Below are positions 1-13,041 of a stretch of 64,000 nt of DNA, in pieces. This DNA comes from Anaeramoeba flamelloides. Taxonomy: Eukaryota > Metamonada > Anaeramoebidae. The notes below the pieces were generated by a model, which did not search any database, had not been told where the DNA came from, and saw only the letters and a list, made by a program, of their open reading frames with translations. How positions within the stretch are numbered: the stretch's first letter is position 1; every line of letters begins with the position of its first letter. Where the stretch lies: the NCBI GenBank assembly GCA_027625915.1, contig JANTQA010000008.1:6193501-6257500 (forward strand), written 5' to 3'. A program made the translations under genes and the position numbers.

Positions 1-78
1 ATTCTTTCTTTTTCATTTTCATTTTTTAGATCTAATTGTGATATTTATTACTTTATCGAAAAAAAAAAAACAAATAAT

Positions 79-110
<32 letters not shown>

Positions 111-879
111 AGGCAGAATTATCAAAATTCAATCTAAATATTGAGAAATTATATTGTTTTGAACAGGAATACATTTTGGAGATGAGTCTTCAAAATTTTT
201 ATTGAAAATAAAAAATAATAGGAAATGCGAAAAAATTTATTTTTTGTTTATTATTGTTTCATTTTTTTTTAGATATATTTCCTTCAGCAACATTATTTAT
301 AAAAAAGTGAGTAAGAAAAAAAATCAAAATTTTTACTCAAATAGTTTGATTTACTCTTTTAATCAACCTGAGTCACATTCTCAAAAATTTTCAGATTCAA
401 TTTGTTAAAATTGAATTTTTTTTTGTTTAAAGTTTAGGATATTAAAATTAAACTATAAATAAATGTAAAAAAGAAAGTCCTCATAAAAGAGGTCTATCAA
501 AAAAATTTAATTTTGATTTTAGATATATATATATATAAATTTTGGTTCCATCTTTTTAGGGATTATGAGATTCAGGTCACCATAGATTTCTCTAAAATTA
601 AAGTATGTTGGAATTCAGTGTAAATGATATTAGTTCGTGATGGCTCAAACAACTCTAAAAAAATTATTATGAATCTTATTGTACGATAAATTATTACTTT
701 TTGTACAAATGGATCACAATTATAAAAATTGATTTTTGTAATTTTTTTTTTTATTAATTCTGTATTCGAAAATAAAAAAATAGAAACTCAAAATAACAGT
801 ATTTCTGTTATTTAATAATTCATATGTTAGAACTTACCCCAAGTAACTATTTTTTCAATTTTTTAATTTCAAAGATTAA

Positions 880-1300
880 CTCAATAATCATCAACATAAA
901 AGCACAAAGATTGATTAGTTTATTTTGATTTTGATAAAGATACTTATAACATCAATATATTTCCAATATTTGCGAAATAATTTGTCAAAAGAATCCATTG
1001 ATTAATTGAAATAATATTCTAAAATTGAATCTTTTGGCAACTAATATACCTTTCGCCACAAATTTAAGAAAGATCTTTTGTGACTTTGGAGTATGAATAG
1101 TGATAATTCATCCTTTAAATTTGTTGCGAAATGCAGATTTTTTTCTCAAATTCCAGGGTTTTTTCACTAATACATGGATCATTTTTCATTGTTGATATCA
1201 ACAAATATTCCTTCTTGACTAATCAATTGTTTAGAGACATTTGAACTATGTAGAACTAATATAATATGGTCCAATATCAACCTATTTTGATTTTATAGTT
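880..1300. repeat. Repeat J, copy 1
   Basis: Shares blocks such as aatgcagatttttttct, ggatcatttttcattg and ttagagacatttgaact with about 11420-11810, 45100-45570 and 49510-49910. Ends not defined, non-coding. Confidence 0.6.
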
Positions 1301-1470
1301 CTTATTGGTAGACGGTTAATCCATTAACAAATCATATTTTAGGATTGATCATAATTGTAAAATCAAAAAGCAATATAAATTGTATATATTTTTTTTCGAT
1401 AAGAACATCAAATAATATTTTTATTATGAAATAAAATTATTTAAATATTTATATGATTTTTACACTAACT

Positions 1471-2285
1471 GGGAAACTTAAAACAAGGAAATTTTCAAAA
1501 ACTAGGAAATTTTATTTTTCTGATTAATTGGATATATTAGTAGAAAATCAAAAATATACACTCATTTGACAGATAAATATATAAATTATAGAGTGACCAA
1601 TAACAGTTCTAATTGTGAGATTGGTAATAAAATTCTCAATCTATCAATTTTAATGGTTTGGATAATGGAGAAATTAAAAAATTTCCTAATCTGAAAATTT
1701 CTTAGAGAAAATGTTACTAAAAACAAAAATGTTATTTGATATTTTAATTTTAAAATAATAACCCTTTTTATCAATTGAAAATATTTGAAATTCTTGTTAA
1801 ATTTGAGAGATCTGTTTAATTTCATGAATCTAATTTTAAAAATCTTTTTCTATAAAAATAAATACTCTTTATTTCCCATTCAAAATTAAAAACTTTGAAC
1901 AAAATATTATAAGATCAGATCTAAAAGGAAATAAAACTCTTGATTCAAAAAAGACAAAAACAAAAAAATTCTCATTGTAGACATTTTCTAAAAAACTTAG
2001 AATTTATATAAGGAAACCCCACAATAAATTATATTTTGAATTTTCAGTTATTTTCTCTATTAATTTTTTAGGTTTGTAAATTTTTTTAATTTGTGCATTA
2101 TCCAAACAGTTAAAATTGATAGATTGAGAATATTATTACCAATCTCACAATTAGAACTGTTATTGGTCACTCTATAATTTATATATTTATCTGTCAAATG
2201 AGTGTATATTTTTGACTTTCTACTAATATACCCAATTAATCAGAAAAATGTAATTTCCTGGTTTTTGAAAATTTCCTAGTTTCAC
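1471..2285. mobile_element. Palindromic element A with ~205 bp inverted arms
   Basis: Left arm 1471-1680 is repeated in inverted form at about 2080-2285, nearly identical through landmarks such as actcatttgacagataaata and gagtgaccaataacagttct. The spacer is about 400 bp, A/T-rich, with no coding frame. A long-armed foldback/MITE is the best reading. The exact termini are unclear because the outer 15 bases diverge, so no target duplication is called. Confidence 0.75.
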
Positions 2286-2920
2286 GTTTAGAAGCAAAGT
2301 TATTATCAAGAATAAAATATTATAACCAATTAATTAAACCATTAATTTTTTTGTTGGGTATTATTGTTGGTCTTTATAATTTTGATAAATATAAAAATAA
2401 GTTTTATTAACCCTAAAAAGAGAGAATCAAAATTTTTTTTATGTATAATTATCTCAAAATTCAATTTTTTTATGAAAAAAACATCTTTTACAAGACTTTC
2501 CTATTTGCAATTGTATTATTAAAAAAATAATATTTTTTGTCTCAAAAGTTCAACAAGGAAAAGAAAATAAATAAGATCAAAGAAAATCACTCTTTAAAAA
2601 TATCAATATAAAAGCAAATTTAAAATTTTTTTATTTTAGTTTTTTGATGAGATATGAAGAAAAAATATCATTTCAAATTGATTTGTTTCTTCTTTTGATT
2701 GGAAATACATTTTTATTCTCAAAATTCACTGATTATTTTGAAACTCTTAAATTCAAGCCTTTAAATTAAATGAATTCACTTTTTTTCTACAACCTTAATA
2801 ATATGTTTCTACTTTAATGGACTAATAAAGGTATAAAATTACAAGTGTCTTCCTTCAATTGAAAAATTTTTTTGTCAAATGAATTATTTTACACTTATTA
2901 CTTCAAAAAACTTTAGGTTG

Positions 2921-3332
2921 AAAAAATAAATTTATTTTTTTTTTTTTTTTCCATTAAAAGAGTGGGTACTAAAAGTCCACCTGTTTGCCCGAATCCCTAA
3001 TTTGAATTAGAGATATTGTTGAACCAAGTGAGAGATGGTCATTTCTCCCAAAAATCGGATCCGCTCCATAAATTGAGAGGGATTTTGTTCCAATTCCGTT
3101 CAGTTTTATAATAGTCAAAAAGATTCAATTCGGTCAAACGATTTCCTCAAAGAATTAGTGGTTCTAAGAAGCATAAGCCCAATTTTTAATTAAAATTACA
3201 CCGTGGTGGCTATTTGAGAAAATGATAAACAATAAGAAATAATGGTTAAGGGAATAGAACCCCGGCCTTCAGATTGTACACTGGGTTGTGTTTCCACTTG
3301 CCCATACCGGTTCTCAAAAAATAAATTTATTT
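2921..3332 (-). mobile_element. tRNA-type SINE, copy 1, with target-site duplication
   Basis: Read on the minus strand, the body (3315-2938) starts GAGAACCGGTATGGGCAAGTGG and ends in poly(A). A Pol III A-box-like TGGGCAAGTGG lies at 3304-3294 and a B-box-like GGTTCTATTCC at 3261-3251, 32 bases apart, as in tRNA-derived SINE heads. A perfect 17 bp duplication, aaaaaataaatttattt, flanks it at 2921-2937 and 3316-3332. About 97% identical to the copy at 45913-46300 by eye. Confidence 0.88.
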
Positions 3333-3352
3333 AAATTTTACTCTTAGTTAAA

Positions 3353-3868
3353 TTAAGAGTAAATTAGTGTGAAAAAAATATCGGACATGAAATAAATCCC
3401 GGAAAAGATTTTTAATTTGTGAATATTAATAAAATTGTTCAGTAATTTCATTGATTTAAAATCAAATCCCTTTTTTTAAGAATCAAACATCTAAATTTAT
3501 AACTCATCCACTTATTAAAATGATGATTAATTAATTACACTTATTCAAAACACCATTCAATCAATCAAAAAACAAGAATAAAAATTATCATTTTCCAAAC
3601 TCTAGTAAACATCTCTAAAACTCGATTGTTTTTTCAAAAAAAGTTGATCTACTTATGTTATCAAACAATTACTTGAGTAATCTAGAGACCCCCCACTTTA
3701 ATGAACTTTAGGTAGGTTTATTACTAGATCTTCATAAAAAATTTGGTTATTTATAAAAAGGATTTGATAGAAAATAAATGAAATTAATCAACAATTTTCC
3801 TAATATTCACAATTAAAAATCTTTTCCGGGATTTTTTTCATGTTATGTATTTTTTTCCCTACTCTATA
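3353..3868. mobile_element. Foldback element with cccggaaaagatttttaatt arms
   Basis: Inverted arms at about 3392-3450 and 3788-3845 share aatcccggaaaagattttta. The outer parts (agagta..., gaaaaaaata) also match, extending the element to about 3353-3868. Its interior (gatctact..atgttatcaa, gagtaatcta) resembles the interior of the element at 44613-45071 although the ends differ. It lies 20 bases from SINE copy 1. Confidence 0.6.
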
Positions 3869-4395
3869 GAAAAATTTTAAACAAAATTATGATTTTAATA
3901 AAATGTATATTTGTACCTTTTATTGGATTTTTGGTTTAAAAAAATTTACAAAAGTTCAATTAAATATTAATTTTTTGGAAAAACACAAAAGATAAAAAAA
4001 AAAAATTTAAAAAATTAGATTGTTTATTTTTAATATTTTAATACATTGAACAAATGTTGAAGAGAAATTTTCAGGTTTTTCTTTTTCTTCAAATTATTAA
4101 TATTATCATTTCTTCATATGTTTATTTCGTTACTTAATAGGTTTTTTCTTTTTTCTTCTTAAGAATGTTCAATTATACATGTGCAAAAAGTGGTGTCTTC
4201 ATATTTTGCAATCCTTTCCATTATCAAACAAATAATCTACCAACTCTAAATTTCTTGAAAATTCGGTTCTATTTTCACAACCCAAAAACCACTCAATTAA
4301 TTTCATCATCAGATTAATTCTTTTTTTTTGTGCACCTGAATATTTTATTGTTATTTTGAATCAATAAAAAAAAATAAAAAAAAAAAAATTTATTT

Positions 4396-7300
4396 TCATT
4401 TATTTTTATTATTCATTTTTGTTACAATTCCTCCTAAAAGAAAACTCGAATAAGGAAATTCTTCTAAATTTTCAAAAATTAATTCTTGTTTATTTTCTTC
4501 TTGGAAGATTTTTTTTGATGATTCCACAAATTTCCAAAAATCAATTTTTTCAAAATATTTGTAGGCAATGGTGATAATATTATCAATATTAAAGCAAGCG
4601 AATTTCGAATCGTTTTTTGTATTTTCTTTGTTTGCAGATTTTAGTAATTGGAAATGTTGCATAATTTCATCCAGTCTTTCATAAGACAAAAGGGTTTGTA
4701 AAGATCTTTCAAATATAGCTAACGAAATTGGCAAAAGTATATCTGTGCCGCCTTCTATGATAAGCAGGTCCAATATCCTTGAAGAAAAAGAAAGAGATGA
4801 CGAAGACAGAAACAATGAACCAAACCATGTTATAGTGATCATATCGGGATTAAAATATAGGCTATCCAAATGATCATTCAATTCTGGTAAATATTTTTCT
4901 AATAATTGCTTAAATACAAACATCAGTTCCCTTAAGCCACTCATTACTGAAGAATAGATTTTTTCAACACCAAAGTCTTCCATTAGTTGTGTTAAGACCC
5001 AAAAGCAATCTTCGGGTGATAAGTGGAGAAGTAACATCGCTGTTAGAAAGGGGATACCTTGGACATATCCAACACGCTCATTGTGAATCGAAAAGGCAAT
5101 TAAGACATTTCTTAATTCTTCGCATCCCTCTTGATGGAAATATTCTATAGTTGGGAAAGTACGATTAACATCAAGTTCAATACTTGCCGTTTTTTTGTTT
5201 GGCCATTGTTTTAAAAGCTTTGAAGAGGGTTTTTGGTATTAATAGTAATTTAATATATATATATATATATCGATAGATAGATAAATATATGAAAAATTAA
5301 AGTGAAAAGTTGAAAAATAAAAAAACCATATAAAATTACAATATTTTTTTCTCGTAAATAATCATTTTTGACAACACCAAAGACGAAGTTTTTTATATAT
5401 TCCAAATTTTAGAAATTACTGATAAATTAAAAAAAATGCAACATAATTTTTTATTCAATTTCAATTTTCTAATTTTTTAACTCAGTTTCGAAGAAAGAAT
5501 TTTGGATTTAAATGTAAACAAACTTTGAAAAATTACTATTTTTGGAATATTCTTTGCAATTTATTCTTTGAAATTAGAGTGAACAATTTAATAAATGAAA
5601 ATTTAACTAAAAAGTTTTTTGAATTTATCAGTATTGATTTCAAATTTTAATCGAAAAAAAAATTAAATTTTAAATCAAAAGTTCAAGAAGTAAGAAACTT
5701 ATTGTGTTTGTAAAATATTTATTTTTAATTGATTTTGAAAAGATCTTGAATTTTTACAACTATAGTAAGTGAAATAACACTGTTCTCGAAATTATTTGTT
5801 TTTTGAAAATTTGAATGGTGTCAATTAATTTAATTGTGTTTTTTTTTTTAAAAAAAAAGGTTTTTATTCCTTTTATATGTCTTAATATACGGGGATAAGG
5901 TTTGTTTTTAAAGAATTTGTTTTAATGAATATAGACAGCTAAATTCGATTAGAATATTGTTAAAACCAACCCCCGATTCACTATTTGAGTTCGACAAACC
6001 CCCATAATCTTTTACTTGTAATCGAAAAAAAATAAAAAAATTTACAACGTTTTATTATTTTGAAGTTATTAAAATCAAAATCATTTCAAGATCTGTTAAT
6101 AAGGGTTTGGGTTTGCTGGGTTTTCTTCCAAAATTCGAATAAATAACGAAAACCATTTTATTTCTTTTTAAAAATTGAAATTTCATTTAAAATTTAGTTC
6201 TTGAAAAAATACAACTCCTGTTTTTTTGTACCGAGTGGAAAACACTCCACCAAAACAAAACAATTTTTAAACCAAAATTGAAATTAAACTATTCTTTCTA
6301 TGTGCTGAGAAAATAAATTGCTCTTTTTTTGTTCTTTTCTTCAACTAAAAAAAGATAAAATATAATTACTACCAAACATTCAAGCTACAAACAGTTTTAT
6401 TCCTGATGTGTATTTGTAATTTTTGAAATCCATTTTGTAATAAATAATCTCAAAAAGTAAATCTCATGAATGAAAATGAGTACCAAATCCCCGATGTCTA
6501 TTATGGATTTAATTTTTGAATAAAAAATTTCACTTCAAAAAAGCAATTAAACACGACTTTCCAGTCTTTCTCTTCTCTGAATTCCGTTTTATACTTTAGA
6601 ATTCGAAATTAAAATGGTTGTTTTCCAAAAAAATTATTCCAAAAAATAAAATACCTTCTTATTTTTCGAACAATTGTAGTATTTCAAGGTATTCAAGTTT
6701 TTTATTACAAATCTATTTTGTATCAATCTCTTATGATCAAAAAACTGAGTATCTAAACGTTTTTAACCTTTTTGAATTCACATTTCAATAAGTAACTCTT
6801 CATTCAATTCCAAAATAATAGATTTTTAATTATGTTTTCCAAAATAAGCAAAAACTGTTTCAGTTTTTTCTCTTTGAATTTTTTTCTTTATTAGTTTATT
6901 GATCAACAATTCCCATTCAATTTTTAATAACAACATAAGAGCGAATATTATTTTTGGTGTCAATTACCGGAAATTAGAAAAAATAAAAAATACCGAAATT
7001 GTAGCGAAAGACATATATTGACAAACGTATTAATTAATGTTGTGTTCTTCTAAATAAATACATGTTTTTGAAATATATTGTGTTTCTCTGATCATTTTCA
7101 TTTACTTTCAAGATTTTCGCTTTGTTTTGCATGGAAAGTAGTTACAAATTACCATTTTTGAAAATGTTAATTATGAGAACCTTACAGTAAAATTTTTTTT
7201 TGAGTACCACAGATATTGGAACTTTAAAACCAAAATATCATTCACTGCTCTATTTATGAAAAGAAAACGAACCTAAAGTAAACCAGAGTTGAGTCTTTAA

Positions 7301-10300
7301 ATTTTCAATTTTGTTGAACATTGTTTTTTATTAACTTTTTGGTTTTATTAAATTTGTTTTTAATCTAGAAATGTGTTTATATGGTTCTCTGAAATTAATC
7401 AAAGAGTATTTCATTAAAAACTAAACATGAAAAGGTGTCTATTTGAAACTAATCTTTTCTTTTTAATTGAAAACAAGAAAGAGTACCTTTCCAGATAATT
7501 TTTTTGAAATCAAGAATGAAAAAAAAAAAATTTTCTCAATAAAGTATATTTTCTGAAGATTTTTTTTCTTTATCTTCTTAATTTGGATGAACCTAAACAA
7601 TCCATTACCTTGGGATTTTAGTATCATTCCTTTTTATTTTACACAAAAAATTTTGTGACAAATTTGTTTTCAAAATTCTTTTTTCAAATATTTTTATCAA
7701 AACAAGTCAAAAAAAAAGAATACTGATTCAAAGATTAAATGAAAGGTATTGAATTCTAGAAATCAAAAAACAACAACAAAAAGTTCTAACCAAAAGAAAA
7801 AGAAAAATGCAGTAAAAAAATTTTAAAGCAAAATTCTGAATTTTTTGGTTTCTAATTTTAGCTGAAAATAAAGAATTAAAAACCAAACAAATCTATTTAA
7901 CAAATCTATTTTTCTGAAGAGGAATTGAAAAAATATTTTATAATCTGAACCAAATCAAGAATTAGAAAAATTTAATGAAGAATTAGATTTTTAAAATTCA
8001 TTTTGGAAATTCTTTAGAAACGAGAAATCAATTTATTTATTAAAAATTTAACAAACAAAAGTATTTACATGAAGAATTAAAAAACAAAATCAAATTAAAA
8101 ATAAAGTTGAAGTAATTGTTTCAAATATTATAAAAAAGATCAAGAAATTCTTGATTTTTTTTTATTTTTTCTTGATCAATCTTTAAATTATTTTGATTTG
8201 CATTTTTTTAATTGATATGTAATTCTATTATACTAGGATATCCGACACGCACTTTTTATTTAAAACACTAATGTATTTAGTTAAAGAAATGATTTAAATT
8301 ATTCAATTTCTGGAAACCCAAACCCAACCTTTCTTTTTGTTCTAAGGCAAGTCTTATCTTGTTTCCAATAAAAATCTCTGAAAAAATCGAGTTATCTCAA
8401 AAAAGGTTTTGGATTTGGGTTTTCAGTAACAACTTACAATTAGGACTCTGATCAGGTAGGATTTACAATTCCGAAAAATTTTGAAATTTAATAGTTCTTC
8501 TATATCTAAAGAGATAAAGGATATAATTCCCCATTGTTTTGAACCATACACCCCTAATAATGTCCTTTTTTTAGATATTCCTTAAGTCAGGTTGAAAAAA
8601 AGAAAAAAGTATATTAGAATGTACCAATAAACCTTAAGAAAATTGAGACTATGTAATGTCTTTTCAAATTCAGATATTGATTATTAATAAAAAATCTTCT
8701 TGTAAATATTTTTTTCAGTTAAAATCCCAGTAATAAAAAATCCGTAGTGCTAATTTGAAAAATTTTTGCTCACTTTTTTTTCAAGTTTTTTGTTTTTTTT
8801 TTTAAAATATTAGACTTTTTTTCTGTTTGTAATAATTAAAAAGTGAATTATGAATAAGATTCAATAATTTGTTGTTCTTCAAACACTAAAGAATAATTTT
8901 TTTTTTTTTTTCTATTTATTCTTTCAGGTGGATCACAATTTTTGAAATGGAGTTTACTTTATAAACAAAGAAAATTTATGTAAAATGGTTTGGTAACGAA
9001 GCTGAATTTAAAAAAAAATTTATCCCAACTTTTCAATATTTAAAAATTTTGAAAACCACAATTAATTCTCAAAAATTTCGAAAAAAACACTTAAATGTTT
9101 TCGAAACACAAACAGAAACGAAAATGGGTTATTTCACATTTTGTCAGGTTTGTTAAAATTTGTCAAATGAAACAAAAATTGTCATTTATTACTGGTATTT
9201 GAATTATAAATAGGAAAAATTTTTCATTGCCTTTTCCATATTTTTCTTTAATAAATTGAGTTCTCAAAGAAGAAAGAAGTAGGATGTAGTTTGTAGCTCG
9301 ATTTGGAAAGGGAAATTGAAAAGGAATTGAAAAATTTTTCCCGTTTATAATTCAAATAATCGTAATTGGAAAATTAACATATTTAAAGATTTGCTTTGTT
9401 AGGGTTAGTTAACCATTTAATAGGTGTGTTTTGAAGTGTCGTCAAACATGTTTTGTAAATCTTCGCTTTCGATATTACTGTTAAAATCAAATTGTAATAA
9501 GAATATTTTATCTCAAAACACCAAAAAGAAGCTGAATTAAATCTCTAAAAATATCATTTCCGAATTGGTTTTGTGAAGATCTTTGGTCTTTTTTTCAACA
9601 AATAATCAATCACTTACATAAAATATTTGTCAAACTTGAAATAAAAATTTTCAATTAGAAATAGGAAGACAACAGTAAAAACATAATACTTCCTTTTTGC
9701 ATTGGAAAATTGATGTATTTTCACTTTATATGTACAAAAGCAAAAAGTAGTTGAGTATTTGGGAAGATGTTGGTATTTAAAAAACGTTTTTTGCTCAGCT
9801 TTGATCTGAATTGTGGTTGGTCACCAAAATTGAAATTTGGGTGCACTTGAAAAGAGAATTTGTAAAAAAAAAAGATAAACCCAATTTTGTAAAAAAAAAG
9901 ATCTTACAGAGTATAATTCTGAATTTTTCTCTTTCAGCAAAAAAGCTCCAGTGAAATGTACATAAACAATTCCTCTTAACGTAGGTGGTATCCCTTTTTT
10001 CGCCAAATCTCTGAGCTTGTCTAATTTCTGTTTTACAACCTTGACTGGTGTGTCAATTATTTTCAGCCATTCCTTTTCCGCTTTGTTGTTGGTTTGTTCC
10101 TTCAACTCCTTCACATCTATTAACCTCCTTTTGACACTTTTTCTCGATATTTGAAACTTCTTTACTTTGTGGATCGCTTTGTACCACTTGTCTCTTTCTT
10201 CCACGTTTTGTGCCCGGAATTGCCAGAGCCTTGAGATCCCCTGAAGAAACAAAAATTCTGGTTTTTTTGGTTCTAATTTTGGGGTGATCTCTTTCAATGT

Positions 10301-10597
10301 AATCACACCCTTTGGTTCGATTTCCTATCACGTTTTTAATTAGAATGGTTTTTGTTGTGTGTGTGAATAAAAAAATAAGGAATGAAAAAAGAAGATTATT
10401 TTTGTCAAAATTTGGATTTTTTTTTTGTTTTCTTTTGGCATTACATTTTGGGTCAAATAGTAAGACAGCGTTTCGTTTTCTAAAACAAAAAAACGCAGTT
10501 TCCAATTCTTCACAATCTTTCCTTTTTTGAACATAAAGCCTGAGTGAACACACCTTAGTTCATAAGCTGGAACAGGCTTTGTATTACTATCCAGCAT
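4396..10597 (-). CDS. PH-TBC domain Rab GTPase-activating protein
   Basis: Three exons, joined by me: 10597-10445, 10324-9908 and 5217-4396, giving 463 residues. Start is the first ATG, eleven residues before the PH domain. PH domain about 12-108: the exon 1/2 join gives YYLTQN-EIEPKG-VITLKE, and the conserved last-helix Trp is W99. TBC domain from about 155 (KKGIPPTLRG) to about 350. The second join (donor gtaaga at 9907, acceptor aag at 5218, phase 0) restores the catalytic region, with arginine finger R209 in IELDVNRTFP and glutamine finger Q243 in GYVQG. Both catalytic residues are present, so it should accelerate GTP hydrolysis on a Rab, with the PH domain directing it to membrane lipid or a partner. 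The target Rab is not deducible. PH followed by TBC resembles the TBC1D2 arrangement but is shorter and lacks a long coiled coil. The 4.69 kb second intron splits the TBC domain. Confidence 0.9.
8310..8426. mobile_element. Small foldback (117 bp) in the PH-TBC intron
   Basis: The ends are CTGGAAACCCAAACCCAAC and, inverted, CTGAAAACCCAAATCCAAAA: about 20-base terminal inverted repeats with three mismatches. No obvious target duplication. Confidence 0.5.
9197..9358. repeat. Inverted repeat in the PH-TBC intron
   Basis: Arms of about 42 bases, 9197-9238 and 9316-9358. tatttgaattataaa and gggaaaaatttttcaa match on opposite strands with few differences. Probably a decayed foldback element. Confidence 0.5.
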
Positions 10598-13041
10598 TGA
10601 ACAAAGAAAATAAAAACAAAAAGAGAATAATTTAACAACAAATTTGTTAAAAATGAAAGGACATTAGCTAAACGAAAACTCAAAAGCAAAGTAGAGATTA
10701 AAAGATGAATAATTGGTTCTGTATGGATTCCAAATCAATAAAATCAATAGAAAAGTTAATATTTTTTTTAATTTTAAATAACTTTATACAATACTTTTGC
10801 GGTTCTTGAGAGTTACCTATTTTCAGTGATTTATTTTTTTTCTTCTTCAACGTTGGGCTAAGAAGTTTCTTGAGAAATTATTTTTTTCAATTCAAATTCC
10901 CCCAATCAAAAATGGCTCTTTTCTGCTGATAAAAAGTCGAATGAGAATTTATTAAGAACTATTTTTTATTCTTCGTTTATCCTTGTTTTCCCAAGTCTAC
11001 TAAACAGTCAAAAAAGAGATTTAAACATAAGTTTTCGATCAGAAGGCAAAGAAAAATCTTTTAAGAAAAGCGAAAAGTACAAGAAAAAACTAGGGTGAAA
11101 AAAAAATATTATTTTTTAAGGACTTATGATAACTTTAGTTTTATCCATAGTCAAAATAAATTGTAACAGTGGTGAACTATATTTGTTAATTAGAGTTTAA
11201 GTGGCTCTAAAAAATCTATTAGTGATATTATTGCACAATAGATTCTTAGTTTTTTTCTTATAAATTCACTATTAAATAAATATTGATTTTTTAATCTTTT
11301 TTTTAAATCCTTTTCCAAATCTAAAAAGAGAAACCAAAAATAATAGGATTCTAGTATTCAATAATGAATTTAGAGAATTTACAATGTAACTATTTTTATA
11401 ATTTTTTTTGTTTTCAAGATTTCGTGAATATTGTTCAATATAAAAACAAAAAAATGATTATAATATTTTTCTTTTTATGTAGTTCGTTGGATTTTCAATA
11501 CCTTTCCATGATTTGAGAAATAATTTGTATTAAGATCGATTAATGTAATTTTTTATTTTAGTGAATTAAGTTAATTGTTTATCAACTATTCAACCTTTTA
11601 TTGACTCTTTAAAGTTTTTTTTCAACATACAAGTTTTTATATTAATTAATTCAACCTTTCAATTTGTTGCAAAAATGCAGATTTTTTTCTAAAATTATTA
11701 GAATTTTTTACTAATATAAGGATCAGTTTTAATTATTGATATTAACTTTTTGTACTATTTTTATATGTTAATTTTTCAAAGAAATTTGAGCTTTGGAGTA
11801 ATATTTTTTTTTTCATTCAGTAACTACATTTATTGTTTCTTAACTTCTCTATGTTAGGCTCTGCCAACCCCCAAGATTTTTTTTTCAATAGCAACAATAT
11901 CAAAACAAGGAATTTATTACCCCAATTAAATAATCTTTTCGGATTGAATATTAAAATAGAAAATTTTATATTCTAATAGATAACTTCAATTGTAAAAAAT
12001 TTTTATATTCAAAATTTGATTGTTTAATGGGTCAATTATTTTTAAATCGAGTTTATGTTCATCTCAAAAAAATTTCAAAAAACAAAAGAAATTATCAAAC
12101 TTTTATGTTTCTGAAAACGAGGTAAGAAACTATAAAATTCTATAAAAAAAAATGTTAATAGGATATGTTTACCAACAAAAGGGTTTTAAATAATAAAATC
12201 AATTTGCAATTTTTTTATTGATTTCAATATTTTATCAAGATTAAAACCCGAATTCTAAAATTTTTATTGGATCAAAAAATATGAAAAATTAAACTATCAA
12301 ACCTCCACCTAAAAAAATATACATGCAAATTGAGATCAAGAACTTTGATAATTCTTTTTAGTAATACCCTACAGCTAAACAAATTACATTTCACTGAGCT
12401 ATCAATTTATGATGAAGAAAACTTTTATATATTTAAGTTATAGTATCTGAATTAACTTTAATATAAATAGTCAAGAATTAATTCCTTAGCATTTTTGGAA
12501 ATAACTACAAGAGTTTAACTTTTAATATTATACCTTTTCAGTCATTTATAACCTGCCAGATTTTATTATTTATTTGTCATAATATTAGAGTAATTAGGAT
12601 TTTCAATCAAACTCTCAATTTATAAAATTCTTTTTAGATTTTAAGTAATCTCAAGTAATATTACTCTAATTTTTTAAATTGCAAATTTGATAATTTGATT
12701 TTTATTTCAAAATATTGATAACAAAAAAATAATATTTTTAAAAATCCTTTATACAATTGAAATTTAAAAGATAATTATTCAGAATTAATATAGGTTGATA
12801 AAAACAAAAATTAATATCAAGAAATCCATGAACTATCATACTTGACAAAAAATTATTTTTCAAAAATTAATAAAAAATAAATAAATAAATAAATAGTTAA
12901 TAACGAAAATGGATGTTCACACAGTTATTATTATTTTTTTTAATAAGTTTCAATAAAATATATGTAAAAAAATAAAAATAAAAATAAAAATCAAAATCAA
13001 AAAACAATAATATTAAAACAAATATTTCACTTAAAAATAGA
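10598..13041. other. Intergenic between PH-TBC and ELAPOR-like genes
   Basis: A/T-rich, no coding frame. Contains repeat J copy 2, and a stretch near 11950-12060 that resembles 37250-37365 (aaaatagaaaattttatatt). The promoter of the PH-TBC gene must lie at its left side and the 3' end of the ELAPOR-like gene at its right. Confidence 0.6.
11420..11810. repeat. Repeat J, copy 2
   Basis: Diverged copy of the same repeat (atgcagatttttttctaaaa; ttttttactaatataaggat). It gives the empty site for MITE P. Confidence 0.5.

Larger units (their letters stand above)
1..4395. other. Gene-free 5' flank of the window
   Basis: No credible exon on either strand. Holds repeat J copy 1, palindrome A, SINE copy 1 and the foldback at 3353-3868. 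About 4150-4395 is presumably the 3' flank of the PH-TBC gene, with A-rich polyadenylation-like sequence near 4370-4395. Confidence 0.6.
5218..9907 (-). other. Intron 2 of the PH-TBC gene (4,690 bp)
   Basis: Donor GTAAGA and acceptor AAG. The stretch has no coding-like frame on either strand. It holds a 117 bp foldback at 8310-8426 and a second foldback at about 9197-9358, otherwise A/T-rich unique-looking DNA. No nested gene seen. Confidence 0.8.

Noticed and set aside
3245-3315. A functional tRNA gene on the minus strand
   Set aside because: A/B boxes are present, but the stretch does not fold by eye into a cloverleaf, and it is the head of a longer repeated unit with poly(A) and target duplications.
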